Positions 5,198-11,899 of a stretch of DNA of 11,899 nucleotides are shown one piece after another. This DNA is from CAYGUI01 sp964353115. Lineage in GTDB: Bacteria; Pseudomonadota; Gammaproteobacteria; JAGOUU01. Position 1 is the first letter of the stretch; each line of letters opens with the position of its first letter. Location of the stretch: assembly GCA_964353115.1 (NCBI GenBank), contig CAYGUI010000040.1, positions 1 through 11,899 on the forward strand. Direction: 5' to 3'. The position numbers and the translations under genes are program-made. The notes under the pieces were generated by a model. That model saw only the letters and a list, made by a program, of their open reading frames with translations, did not search any database and was not told where the DNA came from.

Positions 5198-6427
5198 TTA
5201 TAATAATATTTGTGAAATATCGCTTAGAATTTTACTAAAATAAGTAATAAATCTTGCAGCTTCAGCACCATCGATTACTCTGTGATCATATGATAAAGAT
5301 ACTGGCAGCATTAAACGCGGTACAAATTCACCTTCCTGATAAACAGGTTTCATTTGTGATTTTGAAACTCCCATAATTGCCACATCTGGTAAATTAACGA
5401 TAGGCGTAAAATAAGTTCCACCAATACCACCAAGGCTTGATATTGTGAAGCAACTACCTTGCATTTGTGCTGGAGTTAATTTTCCTTCACGGGCTTTTTT
5501 GCTAACTTCTCCAAGTTCAGCCGCCAGTTCAAATAAACTTTTTTTATCAACATCACGAATTACTGGAACAACCAAACCATTGGGAGTATCAACAGCAACT
5601 CCAATATGAAAATATTTTTTCATAATTAACTCTTCGCCATCATTTGATAAAGAAGAATTAAATTTAGGATATTTTTTTAGTGCTGCAGCGGCTGCACGCA
5701 TTAAAAATACTAACGGTGTTAATTTAAAGCCTTGAATTTCAGCTTCTTTTTTATGTCTCGCGCGGAAAGCTTCTAAATCTGTAATATCAGCTTCATCAAA
5801 TTGTGTTACGTGCGGAATAGTGACCCAGTTTCTGTGTAAATTTGCGGCAGAAATTTTATTTATTCTTGATAAAGGTTTTCTTTCTACTTCACCAAATTTA
5901 GTAAATTCAACAACCGGTGGTGGCAGAATATCTAAATTTGTTCCAGTATTTTTATTTTCAGAAATATTAACTAAATCTTCTTTTAAAATGCGTCCTTTTC
6001 TTCCTGATCCTTCAATATTATTTAAATCAATATTTTTCTCAGAAGCTGCACGACGTACAGCAGGGGAGGCGTAAATTATTTCTTCTGAATTATTATTATC
6101 TATTTTTTTAGTTTCGCTCTCAGACTCGTCATTGCGAGCAGCTTCGCTGCGCGGCAATCTTTCATCATCGCTAGCAGCTTCGCTATCGCTACCTTCACCT
6201 TCCATCGTTGCGATTAAAGTACCTTCGCCAACTTCATCATCGATCTTTATTTTTATCTCTTTAATTTTTCCAGCAAAAGGTGCAGGAACGTCCATAGAGG
6301 CTTTATCACTCTCAAGAGTAATTAAGCTATCATCTATTTCGACGTTGTCTCCTGGTTTTACGTGAATTTCTATAACTTTAGCAGCGTCAACGCCGCCTAA
6401 ATCTGGAATTAATACGTCTTTAGTCAT
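5198..6427 (-). CDS. aceF: Dihydrolipoamide acetyltransferase (E2 of pyruvate dehydrogenase)
   Basis: E2 is the core of the complex and transfers the acetyl group from its lipoyl arm to CoA. The 409-residue product has one lipoyl domain (about 1-76, with Lys42 in ESDKA as the lipoylation site), a charged linker, a peripheral-subunit-binding domain (about 119-155, YASPAVRRAASEKN to GRILKEDL), a Pro-rich linker, and the catalytic domain (about 180-409) with SYDHRVIDGAEAARF, where His382 and Asp386 are catalytic. E. coli AceF has three lipoyl domains, so this is a compact form. The linker residues 90-101 (RLPRSEAARNDE) are encoded by a palindromic repeat of the family seen twice between genes here. 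A neighbouring SEAASDDE segment shares a 12-nt direct repeat with it. The start is 3 nt after the aceE stop, so translation is probably coupled. Confidence 0.96.
   Translation of the reverse strand: MTKDVLIPDLGGVDAAKVIEIHVKPGDNVEIDDSLITLESDKASMDVPAPFAGKIKEIKIKIDDEVGEGTLIATMEGEGSDSEAASDDERLPRSEAARNDESESETKKIDNNNSEEIIYASPAVRRAASEKNIDLNNIEGSGRKGRILKEDLVNISENKNTGTNLDILPPPVVEFTKFGEVERKPLSRINKISAANLHRNWVTIPHVTQFDEADITDLEAFRARHKKEAEIQGFKLTPLVFLMRAAAAALKKYPKFNSSLSNDGEELIMKKYFHIGVAVDTPNGLVVPVIRDVDKKSLFELAAELGEVSKKAREGKLTPAQMQGSCFTISSLGGIGGTYFTPIVNLPDVAIMGVSKSQMKPVYQEGEFVPRLMLPVSLSYDHRVIDGAEAARFITYFSKILSDISQILL
6127..6159. repeat. Palindromic repeat, GTCATTGCGA family, copy 3, inside aceF
   Basis: The plus strand has CGTCATTGCGAGCAGC followed by TTCGCTGCGCGGCAATC, the same opening as copies 1 and 2. 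It sits in the aceF linker in the frame that adds RLPRSEAARNDE without a stop. The 12-mer at 6137-6148 (AGCAGCTTCGCT) recurs at 6173-6184, exactly 36 nt away, so reading frame is kept. Confidence 0.8.
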
Positions 6428-6430
6428 GTT

Positions 6431-9106
6431 TTATGCTTCCCAAGGATTAGCTCTATTTTGAGTAATGTTTAATTTCTTTACTGCATTTTTTAGTTCTTTG
6501 TGATTTACTGCTTTTAAAGCGGCTAAAACAATATGGTTTGCGCTTACTTCAAAAAATTCGCGTAATGCTTCGCGCGTATCACTGCGCCCAAAGCCATCAG
6601 TACCTAAAGTTGTAAAATTATTATTAGGTAAATAAGCACGAACCTGTTCTTTATGTGATCTTATATAATCACTTGCTGCAATAATAGGATAATCTTTATA
6701 TTGCTCTAGAGCTTTAGTTAAATACGGTATTTTTGGATCTTTATCGGGATTTAATAAATTATGGCGTGCAGTACTCATACCATCTTTTACTAAATTATTG
6801 TAACTAGTTACGCTCCAAATATTAGCGCTGATATTATACTCGCGCTCTAGTATTTCAGCAGCTTTAATTACTTCGTTTAAAATAGCTCCAGAGCCAAATA
6901 AATTTACTGTATCTTTATTTTTATTTTCGCTTTCTTTGAATAAATATATGCCATTAATAATACCATCTACAACATCTTTAGTATTTGGCATAGCAGGGTG
7001 GCAATAGTTCTCGTTCATTATTGTAATATAATAAAAAACGTCTTTTTCAAGCTCATACATTTCGTATAAGCCATGTTGAATAATAACTGCTAATTCGTAA
7101 TTAAATGCTGGGTCATAGGCGACACAATTAGGATTTGTTATTGCCATTAAATGACTATGCCCATCTTCATGCTGTAATCCTTCGCCATTTAATGTTGTGC
7201 GTCCAGCAGTTGCACCCATTAAAAAGCCACGTGATTTAATGTCACTTGCTGCCCAGATTAAATCTGCACAACGTTGAAAACCAAACATTGAATAAAATAC
7301 AAAAAATGGAATCATTGTTTGATTGTTGGAGCTGTAAGAAGATGCTGCAGCAATCCAAGAAGCAGTGCATCCAGCCTCAGTAATACCTTCTTCTAATACT
7401 TGACCATTTTTTGCTTCACGGTAAGCAATTAAGGATTTCTTATCTTCAGGTTCATATTGCTGACCTTTTGATGAATAAATACCAATTTGTCGGAATAAGC
7501 TTTCCATACCAAAAGTACGTGCTTCATCAGAGAATATAGGAACTAAGTATTTAGCTAAGCTTTTGTCTCTTAATAAAGTTGCAAATATACGGCCAAATGC
7601 CATAGTTGTTGACATTGGATTTTCTGACCCTTCTAAAATTTTGCTAAAAGAATCTAGTTTTGGTACTGGAATTTTATTATCAGATTGTGTGCGTCTCGCA
7701 GGATAAGATCCGCCTAATTTTTCACGCTGAGTTTTTAAATATTTTACTTCAGCAGAGTTATCTTCAGGTTTATAGAAAGGCAAACTTTCTATTTGATCTT
7801 CAGATATTGGCAAATTAAATCTCTTAACAAATTTCTTTAAACCTGCTGCATCTAATTTATCCATATTATGCGCAGTATTTTCTGACTCACCATATTTTTC
7901 ACCTAGGCCATAACCTTTAACAGAGAAGGTTATGATTAAAGTTGGTTGCCCTTGGTGTTTTACAGCTGCATCATAAGCGGCATAAATTTTTTCATGATCA
8001 TGCCCACCACGATCAAGCATCAAGTCACGAAGTTCATCATCAGATAAATCTTTAACTAATTCTGTTAATTCTGGATATTTACCAAAGAAATGCTCGCGTG
8101 CATAAGCTCCGCCATGTGCAGTACAACTTTGTAAATCACCATCAACAATTTCATTCATGCGCTGTTGTAATAAGCCGCTAGTGTCGCGTTCAAGTAGGGC
8201 ATCCCATTTTTTGCCCCAAATAACTTTAATTACATTCCAGCCGCTTGCACTAAATAAGGCTTCAAGTTCTTGAATAATTTTTCCATTCCCATAAACTGGG
8301 CCATCAAGACGCTGTAAATTAGAATTAATAACAAAAATTAAATTATTTAAATTTTCACGACCGGCAATGTGCACAGCTCCACGTGATTCTGGTTCATCCA
8401 TTTCACCATCACCACAAAAACACCATACTTTGCGATCTTTTGTATCACAAATGCCACGATTATCTAGGTACTGTAAAAATTTTGCTTGATATATTGCTTG
8501 CAATGCACCAAGGCCCATAGAAACAGTTGGAAACTGCCAATACTCTGGCATTAAGTGCGGGTGAGGATAAGAAGAAATACCATCTTTGTTTAGTGCTTCA
8601 CGACGAAAGTATTCAAGATTTTTTTCGTTAAGTTCCCCAGTTAAAAAGCTGCGGGCGTAAATTCCTTCAACACTGTGGCCTTGGAAATATATTAAATCGC
8701 CACCTGAATTATGTCTAAAGCTTCTAAAAAAATGATTAAATCCAACTTCGAATAAATTAGCAATAGAACTATAAGTAGAAATATGACCGCCAATACCAGG
8801 ATTTTTACCACCACGAATTACCATCGCGATAGTATTCCAACGTAATATATTTGCAATGTTATATTCTATTTCAAGATTACCAGGGTAGGTAGGGTGCTGA
8901 TGAGCAGGAATAGTATTAGAAAAATTTGAGTATTTAGGTAAATCTAATTTAATATTAGATTTTTTAGCTTTGGTAATTAGTTGATTAATTAAAAAGTTAG
9001 CACGTAAGTCGCCATCTTTTTTTATTACCGCTTCCAAGGCCTCTAGCCATTCTTTGGTTTCTTGGCGATCAATATCTTTATCAATATTATCAATGCTACT
9101 ACTCAT
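6431..9106 (-). CDS. aceE: Pyruvate dehydrogenase E1 component, homodimeric type
   Basis: E1 decarboxylates pyruvate with thiamine diphosphate and acetylates the lipoyl group of AceF. The 891-residue product is almost the length of E. coli AceE (887). The thiamine diphosphate motif is GDGEMDE at 232-238, closed by NSNLQRLDGPV (261-271). Histidines matching the active-site set are present in GGHISTYSS (His108), FQGHSVEG (His144), RGGHDHEKIYAAY and LQHEDGHSH. The alpha2-homodimer E1 supports a gammaproteobacterial origin, since alphaproteobacteria such as Rickettsia use separate PdhA and PdhB. The ATG at 9106 has no recognisable ribosome binding site. It starts 38 nt after the ampE stop, and no PdhR-type operator or pdhR gene is seen, so its control differs from E. 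coli and may include read-through from ampDE. Confidence 0.98.
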   Translation of the reverse strand: MSSSIDNIDKDIDRQETKEWLEALEAVIKKDGDLRANFLINQLITKAKKSNIKLDLPKYSNFSNTIPAHQHPTYPGNLEIEYNIANILRWNTIAMVIRGGKNPGIGGHISTYSSIANLFEVGFNHFFRSFRHNSGGDLIYFQGHSVEGIYARSFLTGELNEKNLEYFRREALNKDGISSYPHPHLMPEYWQFPTVSMGLGALQAIYQAKFLQYLDNRGICDTKDRKVWCFCGDGEMDEPESRGAVHIAGRENLNNLIFVINSNLQRLDGPVYGNGKIIQELEALFSASGWNVIKVIWGKKWDALLERDTSGLLQQRMNEIVDGDLQSCTAHGGAYAREHFFGKYPELTELVKDLSDDELRDLMLDRGGHDHEKIYAAYDAAVKHQGQPTLIITFSVKGYGLGEKYGESENTAHNMDKLDAAGLKKFVKRFNLPISEDQIESLPFYKPEDNSAEVKYLKTQREKLGGSYPARRTQSDNKIPVPKLDSFSKILEGSENPMSTTMAFGRIFATLLRDKSLAKYLVPIFSDEARTFGMESLFRQIGIYSSKGQQYEPEDKKSLIAYREAKNGQVLEEGITEAGCTASWIAAASSYSSNNQTMIPFFVFYSMFGFQRCADLIWAASDIKSRGFLMGATAGRTTLNGEGLQHEDGHSHLMAITNPNCVAYDPAFNYELAVIIQHGLYEMYELEKDVFYYITIMNENYCHPAMPNTKDVVDGIINGIYLFKESENKNKDTVNLFGSGAILNEVIKAAEILEREYNISANIWSVTSYNNLVKDGMSTARHNLLNPDKDPKIPYLTKALEQYKDYPIIAASDYIRSHKEQVRAYLPNNNFTTLGTDGFGRSDTREALREFFEVSANHIVLAALKAVNHKELKNAVKKLNITQNRANPWEA

Positions 9107-9144
9107 ATGGGTATAAATTTGCTATTAGAAAATAACCAATAGTA

Positions 9145-9912
9145 CTAAATTAACACCGCAATTTCAACAATAGCAAGAATAGCAATCCAGATAAGCCCGG
9201 TTCTTTCAATTAGAGCCAAAGCTTCAGCATATTTTGATCCTTGCATCTCACTATCTTCAGCAAAGTTTAGTGCTGCATTACCGCTTGATATTACTAGTTC
9301 TTGGTTAAGGTTTGGATTAAGTTTAGTTTTTAAGAATATTCCTAAGGTTCTAACTAAATCACCACCTAAACCAAATCCAATTGCTGTTAAAGCAGAAGAT
9401 GGCCATGATAAATATTTGTGAATAAGCGTCGTAATATAATTATATTCAGCAAATTTACTATTTGTTGAACTAATTTCTTCAGTTAAGCTTAAGAATCGAT
9501 AAAATAGTGCGCCAAGAGGCCCTAATATTAAGAACCAAAATATTATGGCAAAGACTTTTTCATGTGCTTGCCAGAAAATACTATTGCTAAATTCGGCATT
9601 TTCTTGACGACTCTGTTTAATACTTTTAGCGGTAAAGTTACTTGCATCAAAAGCAAACCATAATATTAAAACGCTAGTTAGGAATTTAAATACCGGATTT
9701 ACACAAGATATAAAATATATAACAGCAAAAGGCACCATAATTGCAGCGAGTGAAATTATGCCGGCAATGCTACCTTGTCTTAATGCTGGCTTGGTTATAT
9801 AAGCATCTATTTTTTCTAGGTATAAAGAATACCAAGTATAATGTTTTGGTTTTAAAACAATGCTCCCTAATCGTATTAATAAAATACAAGTTAGAAGTAC
9901 TAAAATTTTCAT
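9145..9912 (-). CDS. ampE: AmpE-like inner membrane protein
   Basis: The 255-residue product is a little shorter than E. coli AmpE (284) and shares the family's layout. Hydrophobic segments lie at about 1-20, 47-71, 75-90, 118-142 and 237-254. The segment FWQAHEKVFAIIFWFLILGPLGALFYRFLSL spans residues 113-143 in pieces and corresponds to the conserved AmpE/CobD-like core. AmpE is a membrane protein linked with AmpD in beta-lactamase signalling, but its exact role is not clear. The start codon overlaps the ampD stop in ATGA, with GAGG 7 nt upstream inside ampD, so the two are translationally coupled. The identity rests on similarity plus the ampD neighbour. It is followed by aceE after 38 nt. 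Confidence 0.85.
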   Translation of the reverse strand: MKILVLLTCILLIRLGSIVLKPKHYTWYSLYLEKIDAYITKPALRQGSIAGIISLAAIMVPFAVIYFISCVNPVFKFLTSVLILWFAFDASNFTAKSIKQSRQENAEFSNSIFWQAHEKVFAIIFWFLILGPLGALFYRFLSLTEEISSTNSKFAEYNYITTLIHKYLSWPSSALTAIGFGLGGDLVRTLGIFLKTKLNPNLNQELVISSGNAALNFAEDSEMQGSKYAEALALIERTGLIWIAILAIVEIAVLI

Positions 9913-10445
9913 ACTATTACCTCATCATTTACTAACTTAAAAAAATACTCCCAATTAAAGCACATGCCAGGATCAGTTTTTCTATTGGGTGCTATATCAC
10001 TGTGGGCATAAATATTTTGATTATCAATAGGATATATGTTTTTTAATTTTTTTATAACTTTACTTAAAGCAACATATTGTTTTTCATCAAAATACGTATT
10101 ATCTGATCCTATTAATTCTACCCCAATGGAAAAGTCATTGAAATTCTTATGATTATTATATTCAGATTTTCCAGCATGCCAGGCTCGTTTATCAAAAGGT
10201 ACAAATTGAGTAATTTTTCCATCTCTATCTATTAGTAGGTGAGATGATACTTTAGTATTTTCTAACAATTTAAAATAAGGGTGCTCTGATATATCTAATT
10301 TATTAGTAAATAGTTGTTTTATATAAATATCTTTAAAATTAGCAGAGGGGAGGCTAATGCAATGAATTACAATAGAATTAACAATAAAGCCATCTGGTCT
10401 ATTGTCAAAATTTGGTGAAGGTATATATTCTGCTTCTGATAACAT
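9909..10445 (-). CDS. ampD: 1,6-anhydro-N-acetylmuramyl-L-alanine amidase AmpD
   Basis: AmpD is a cytosolic zinc amidase that removes the stem peptide from anhydro-muropeptides during cell-wall recycling. The 178-residue product aligns through its whole length with the E. coli enzyme (183). It has the early PSPNFDNRPD segment, the zinc ligand His28 in SIVIHCISLPSANF, the HP(Y/F)F and VSSHLLIDRDGKI segments, VPFDKRAWHAGKSEY, DFSIGVELIGSD, and HSDIAPNRKTDPG with His148 and Asp158 as the other zinc ligands and Lys156 nearby. There is no signal peptide, which separates it from the periplasmic AmiD type. No strong ribosome binding site is seen. It overlaps ampE by 4 nt and lies 47 nt after the coiled-coil gene. 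Confidence 0.97.
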   Translation of the reverse strand: MLSEAEYIPSPNFDNRPDGFIVNSIVIHCISLPSANFKDIYIKQLFTNKLDISEHPYFKLLENTKVSSHLLIDRDGKITQFVPFDKRAWHAGKSEYNNHKNFNDFSIGVELIGSDNTYFDEKQYVALSKVIKKLKNIYPIDNQNIYAHSDIAPNRKTDPGMCFNWEYFFKLVNDEVIV

Positions 10446-10492
10446 CTGTAAATACTACTTTTTACTATCTATGAAATAAGTATAGTACATAT

Positions 10493-11614
10493 TTACAAAC
10501 TTTTTGCACGTTGACGAGTCTTGATTGCTGATTTTGATGGGGGTGGTGCTGGGTTATTAAATTTTTTTATTTCGTCTTTTATATGAGTTGCTCTGTACAT
10601 AAAACTTTCATGCTTTGTTTTAATATCATCTGGTAATTCAATATCATTTTTTTGTTGTGATAGTTGTTTTATTAAAATTTTTCTTCTTTCTTCAAGTGTG
10701 TCTAGTTCATCTAATCTATGAAATAAATTAATATTATTTTTAATAGGGCTGTATATATTTTTATGAGCGGTTGGATCGAGTGATTCTAATACTGCCTGAG
10801 GATATTTTTTAAATATAGCAAGCAGTGTTTTTTCATCATAACTTAGCGATATGCTTGATTCCAAATCTCCTGAAATTTTTTCACAAAGTAGCAAAATATT
10901 TTTTTTAGAATCTATAATTGTAATTTCATTTTTATTTATTTCGCTAATAGGTAATTGCCCTGATTTTATATAATCACTTATTTGTTTCTTGATTTCTAAA
11001 TTTTGTTTTTTTAATAGCAAATAATAATCATGTAGTTTTTTTAAATGAGATGTTGACGTTTCATAGCTATTTATTTGATCTTCATTTTTTTTGCAAAGGT
11101 CATGAATTGCAGCTTTAATATTTTCAATTTCTGCGATAATCTTTTTATTAACTGTTATCTTTTCCTGATACAAATTTTCTTCGTGCTTGAATAATGATTC
11201 AAGTGTCTGTATTTTTTTTTCTAAATTTATTTGTATTTCTGAAAATTTTAATCTGATTGCATTAACTTTTTCAATATTTTCAACAGTTGACTCTGAAGAA
11301 TAACTTGTAATACTAAGAGAAATTTCAGAAATTTCTTGTAGTAAATCAGTAGATGTTTCACCTATTTTTTTTATTTCAGGGGCCCAATCATTACTAATAG
11401 AATGTATTTGTTCAATTTTAGCTGATAATTCTCGAGGGGCTAGTACGGTAGAAATTAAATCTATATATTTAACAACATTGCTAATAAACTCAGTGATTAG
11501 TTCTTGTTTGAAATTTTCGTTATTTATGCTTATTGAATTTCTTGTAGATTCAACTAAATTTTTTATTTCAAGTAAACAAGATTCTTGTTCGATAAGAAAA
11601 GGGTGCGAAAGCAT
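10493..11614 (-). CDS. Coiled-coil protein of unknown function
   Basis: I do not recognise this 373-residue protein. It has no signal peptide and no clear membrane segment. Long stretches rich in Glu, Lys, Leu and Ile (about 75-215 and 305-350) look like coiled coils. A short globular-looking segment with LAIFKKYPQAVLESLDPTAHKN lies near 260-285. The C-terminus is Pro-rich (APPPS) and then basic, ending KSAIKTRQRAKSL. AAGGA lies just upstream of the ATG and a good promoter is visible. It is the first gene of the leftward series that continues with ampD, but its content looks accessory rather than part of cell-wall recycling. Coiled coils with a charged, polar tail are common among secreted effectors of intracellular gammaproteobacteria and also among structural or partition proteins; the sequence does not decide between these. 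Confidence 0.75.
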   Translation of the reverse strand: MLSHPFLIEQESCLLEIKNLVESTRNSISINNENFKQELITEFISNVVKYIDLISTVLAPRELSAKIEQIHSISNDWAPEIKKIGETSTDLLQEISEISLSITSYSSESTVENIEKVNAIRLKFSEIQINLEKKIQTLESLFKHEENLYQEKITVNKKIIAEIENIKAAIHDLCKKNEDQINSYETSTSHLKKLHDYYLLLKKQNLEIKKQISDYIKSGQLPISEINKNEITIIDSKKNILLLCEKISGDLESSISLSYDEKTLLAIFKKYPQAVLESLDPTAHKNIYSPIKNNINLFHRLDELDTLEERRKILIKQLSQQKNDIELPDDIKTKHESFMYRATHIKDEIKKFNNPAPPPSKSAIKTRQRAKSL

Positions 11615-11636
11615 TATTATCCTTAATAAAACGTTT

Positions 11637-11665
11637 ATTATACATCGATTGTAACATATTGATAA
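11637..11665 (-). promoter_or_regulatory. Predicted promoter of the coiled-coil gene
   Basis: The minus strand has TTATCA (complement of 11660-11665), 17 nt and a perfect TATAAT (complement of 11637-11642), followed by the ribosome binding site and ATG at 11614. It lies back to back with the tRNA-Thr promoter. Confidence 0.5.
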
Positions 11666-11670
11666 TATGT
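11654..11670. promoter_or_regulatory. Perfect palindrome in the divergent promoter region
   Basis: ACATATT-GAT-AATATGT has 7-bp perfect arms (11654-11660 and 11664-11670). It overlaps the -35 box of the coiled-coil gene and ends 11 nt before the -35 box of the tRNA-Thr promoter. It could be an operator, but AT-rich sequence makes chance palindromes of this length fairly likely. Confidence 0.3.
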
Positions 11671-11681
11671 AAAATCAATAG

Positions 11682-11710
11682 TTGACATCTAAAATTCAAG
11701 GCTGTAAAAT
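11682..11710 (+). promoter_or_regulatory. Strong promoter of the tRNA-Thr/tuf unit
   Basis: A perfect TTGACA (11682-11687), a 17-nt spacer and TAAAAT (11705-11710) form a near-consensus sigma-70 promoter. The GC-rich CGC directly after the -10 box resembles the discriminator of stringently controlled stable-RNA promoters. The predicted start is near 11717, 18 nt before the tRNA. Confidence 0.75.
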
Positions 11711-11734
11711 CGCATGAGAATTTTATATATGCTA

Positions 11735-11810
<76 letters not shown>

Positions 11811-11845
11811 AAAAGTATTAAGAGCAAAATGAGGTTATAGACCAT

Positions 11846-11899
11846 ATGGCAAAAGCAAAATTTGAACGCAATAAACCCCACGTTAACGTTGGTACGATA
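11846..11899 (+). CDS. tuf: Elongation factor Tu, first 18 codons (3' end beyond window)
   Basis: The visible residues are MAKAKFERNKPHVNVGTI, which match the conserved EF-Tu start (MSKEKFERTKPHVNVGTI in E. coli), just before the GHVDHGKT nucleotide-binding loop expected next. EF-Tu is the GTPase that brings aminoacyl-tRNA to the ribosome. GAGG lies 11 nt upstream of the ATG (11831-11834). The tRNA-Thr gene ends 35 nt upstream and the pair probably form one transcription unit, as for thrT-tufB. Confidence 0.97.
   Translation, partial: MAKAKFERNKPHVNVGTI

Noticed and set aside
5820..6365. Plus-strand frames opposite aceF (5820-6074 and 6132-6365)
   Set aside because: They lie antisense to the well-supported aceF domains and linker and have no ribosome binding site.
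9107..9144. PdhR operator before aceE
   Set aside because: Only short imperfect AT-rich symmetry (CTATT/AATAG) is seen, and nothing resembles a PdhR site convincingly.
9741..9935. Plus-strand 64-codon frame opposite the start of ampE
   Set aside because: It has no family resemblance and overlaps the coupled ampD-ampE junction. It is a shadow.
10448..10496. GTAAATA/TATTTAC inverted repeat between the coiled-coil gene and ampD as a terminator
   Set aside because: The arms are only 7 bp, AT-only except for one G:C pair, with a 35-nt loop and no T run after the stem, so a terminator is not supported.

Overview
The window looks like AT-rich DNA from a gammaproteobacterium, probably a host-associated or intracellular lineage (Legionellales or Coxiella/Rickettsiella-like is an inference from gene content and base composition). 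Three signs support this: a homodimeric-type pyruvate dehydrogenase E1 (AceE), an ampD-ampE pair beside the aceE-aceF-lpd cluster as in Escherichia coli, and a tRNA-Thr(GGT) gene directly in front of tuf, the gammaproteobacterial thrT-tufB arrangement.

Left part (1-3365), accessory and decaying. A leftward P-type-ATPase-like gene runs off the left edge. It keeps the aspartate-lysine of the phosphorylation motif but has lost the rest (DKNRV where DKTGT is expected). Facing it is a rightward hypothetical gene broken by a +1 shift at a run of five C. Next come a leftward patatin-like phospholipase and a rightward DUF6629-type membrane protein whose stop codon lies in a palindromic repeat. The stretch 2943-3365 has no intact gene. 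It holds two repeats of a GTCATTGCGA palindrome family; one sits inside a 175-bp inverted-repeat element that splits a small leftward gene.

Central part (3366-10445), core and leftward, read in the order ampD, ampE, aceE, aceF, lpd, tRNA-Ser(GGA), yggU-like. Spacing is tight: ampD and ampE overlap by 4 nt, aceE to aceF is 3 nt, aceF to lpd is 24 nt, and lpd to the tRNA is 7 nt. AceE, AceF and Lpd form the complex that turns pyruvate into acetyl-CoA. AmpD and AmpE belong to cell-wall recycling. aroP and pdhR, which lie between ampE and aceE in E. coli, are absent. A third copy of the GTCATTGCGA palindrome lies in frame in the aceF interdomain linker and encodes 12 residues there.

Right part (10493-11899). 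A leftward coiled-coil protein of unknown function is divergent from a strong promoter driving tRNA-Thr(GGT) and the first 18 codons of tuf (EF-Tu). No CRISPR array, complete insertion sequence or phage gene was seen. The main curiosities are the degenerate P-type ATPase, the palindrome family invading coding sequence, and the nested repeat element that breaks a small gene.
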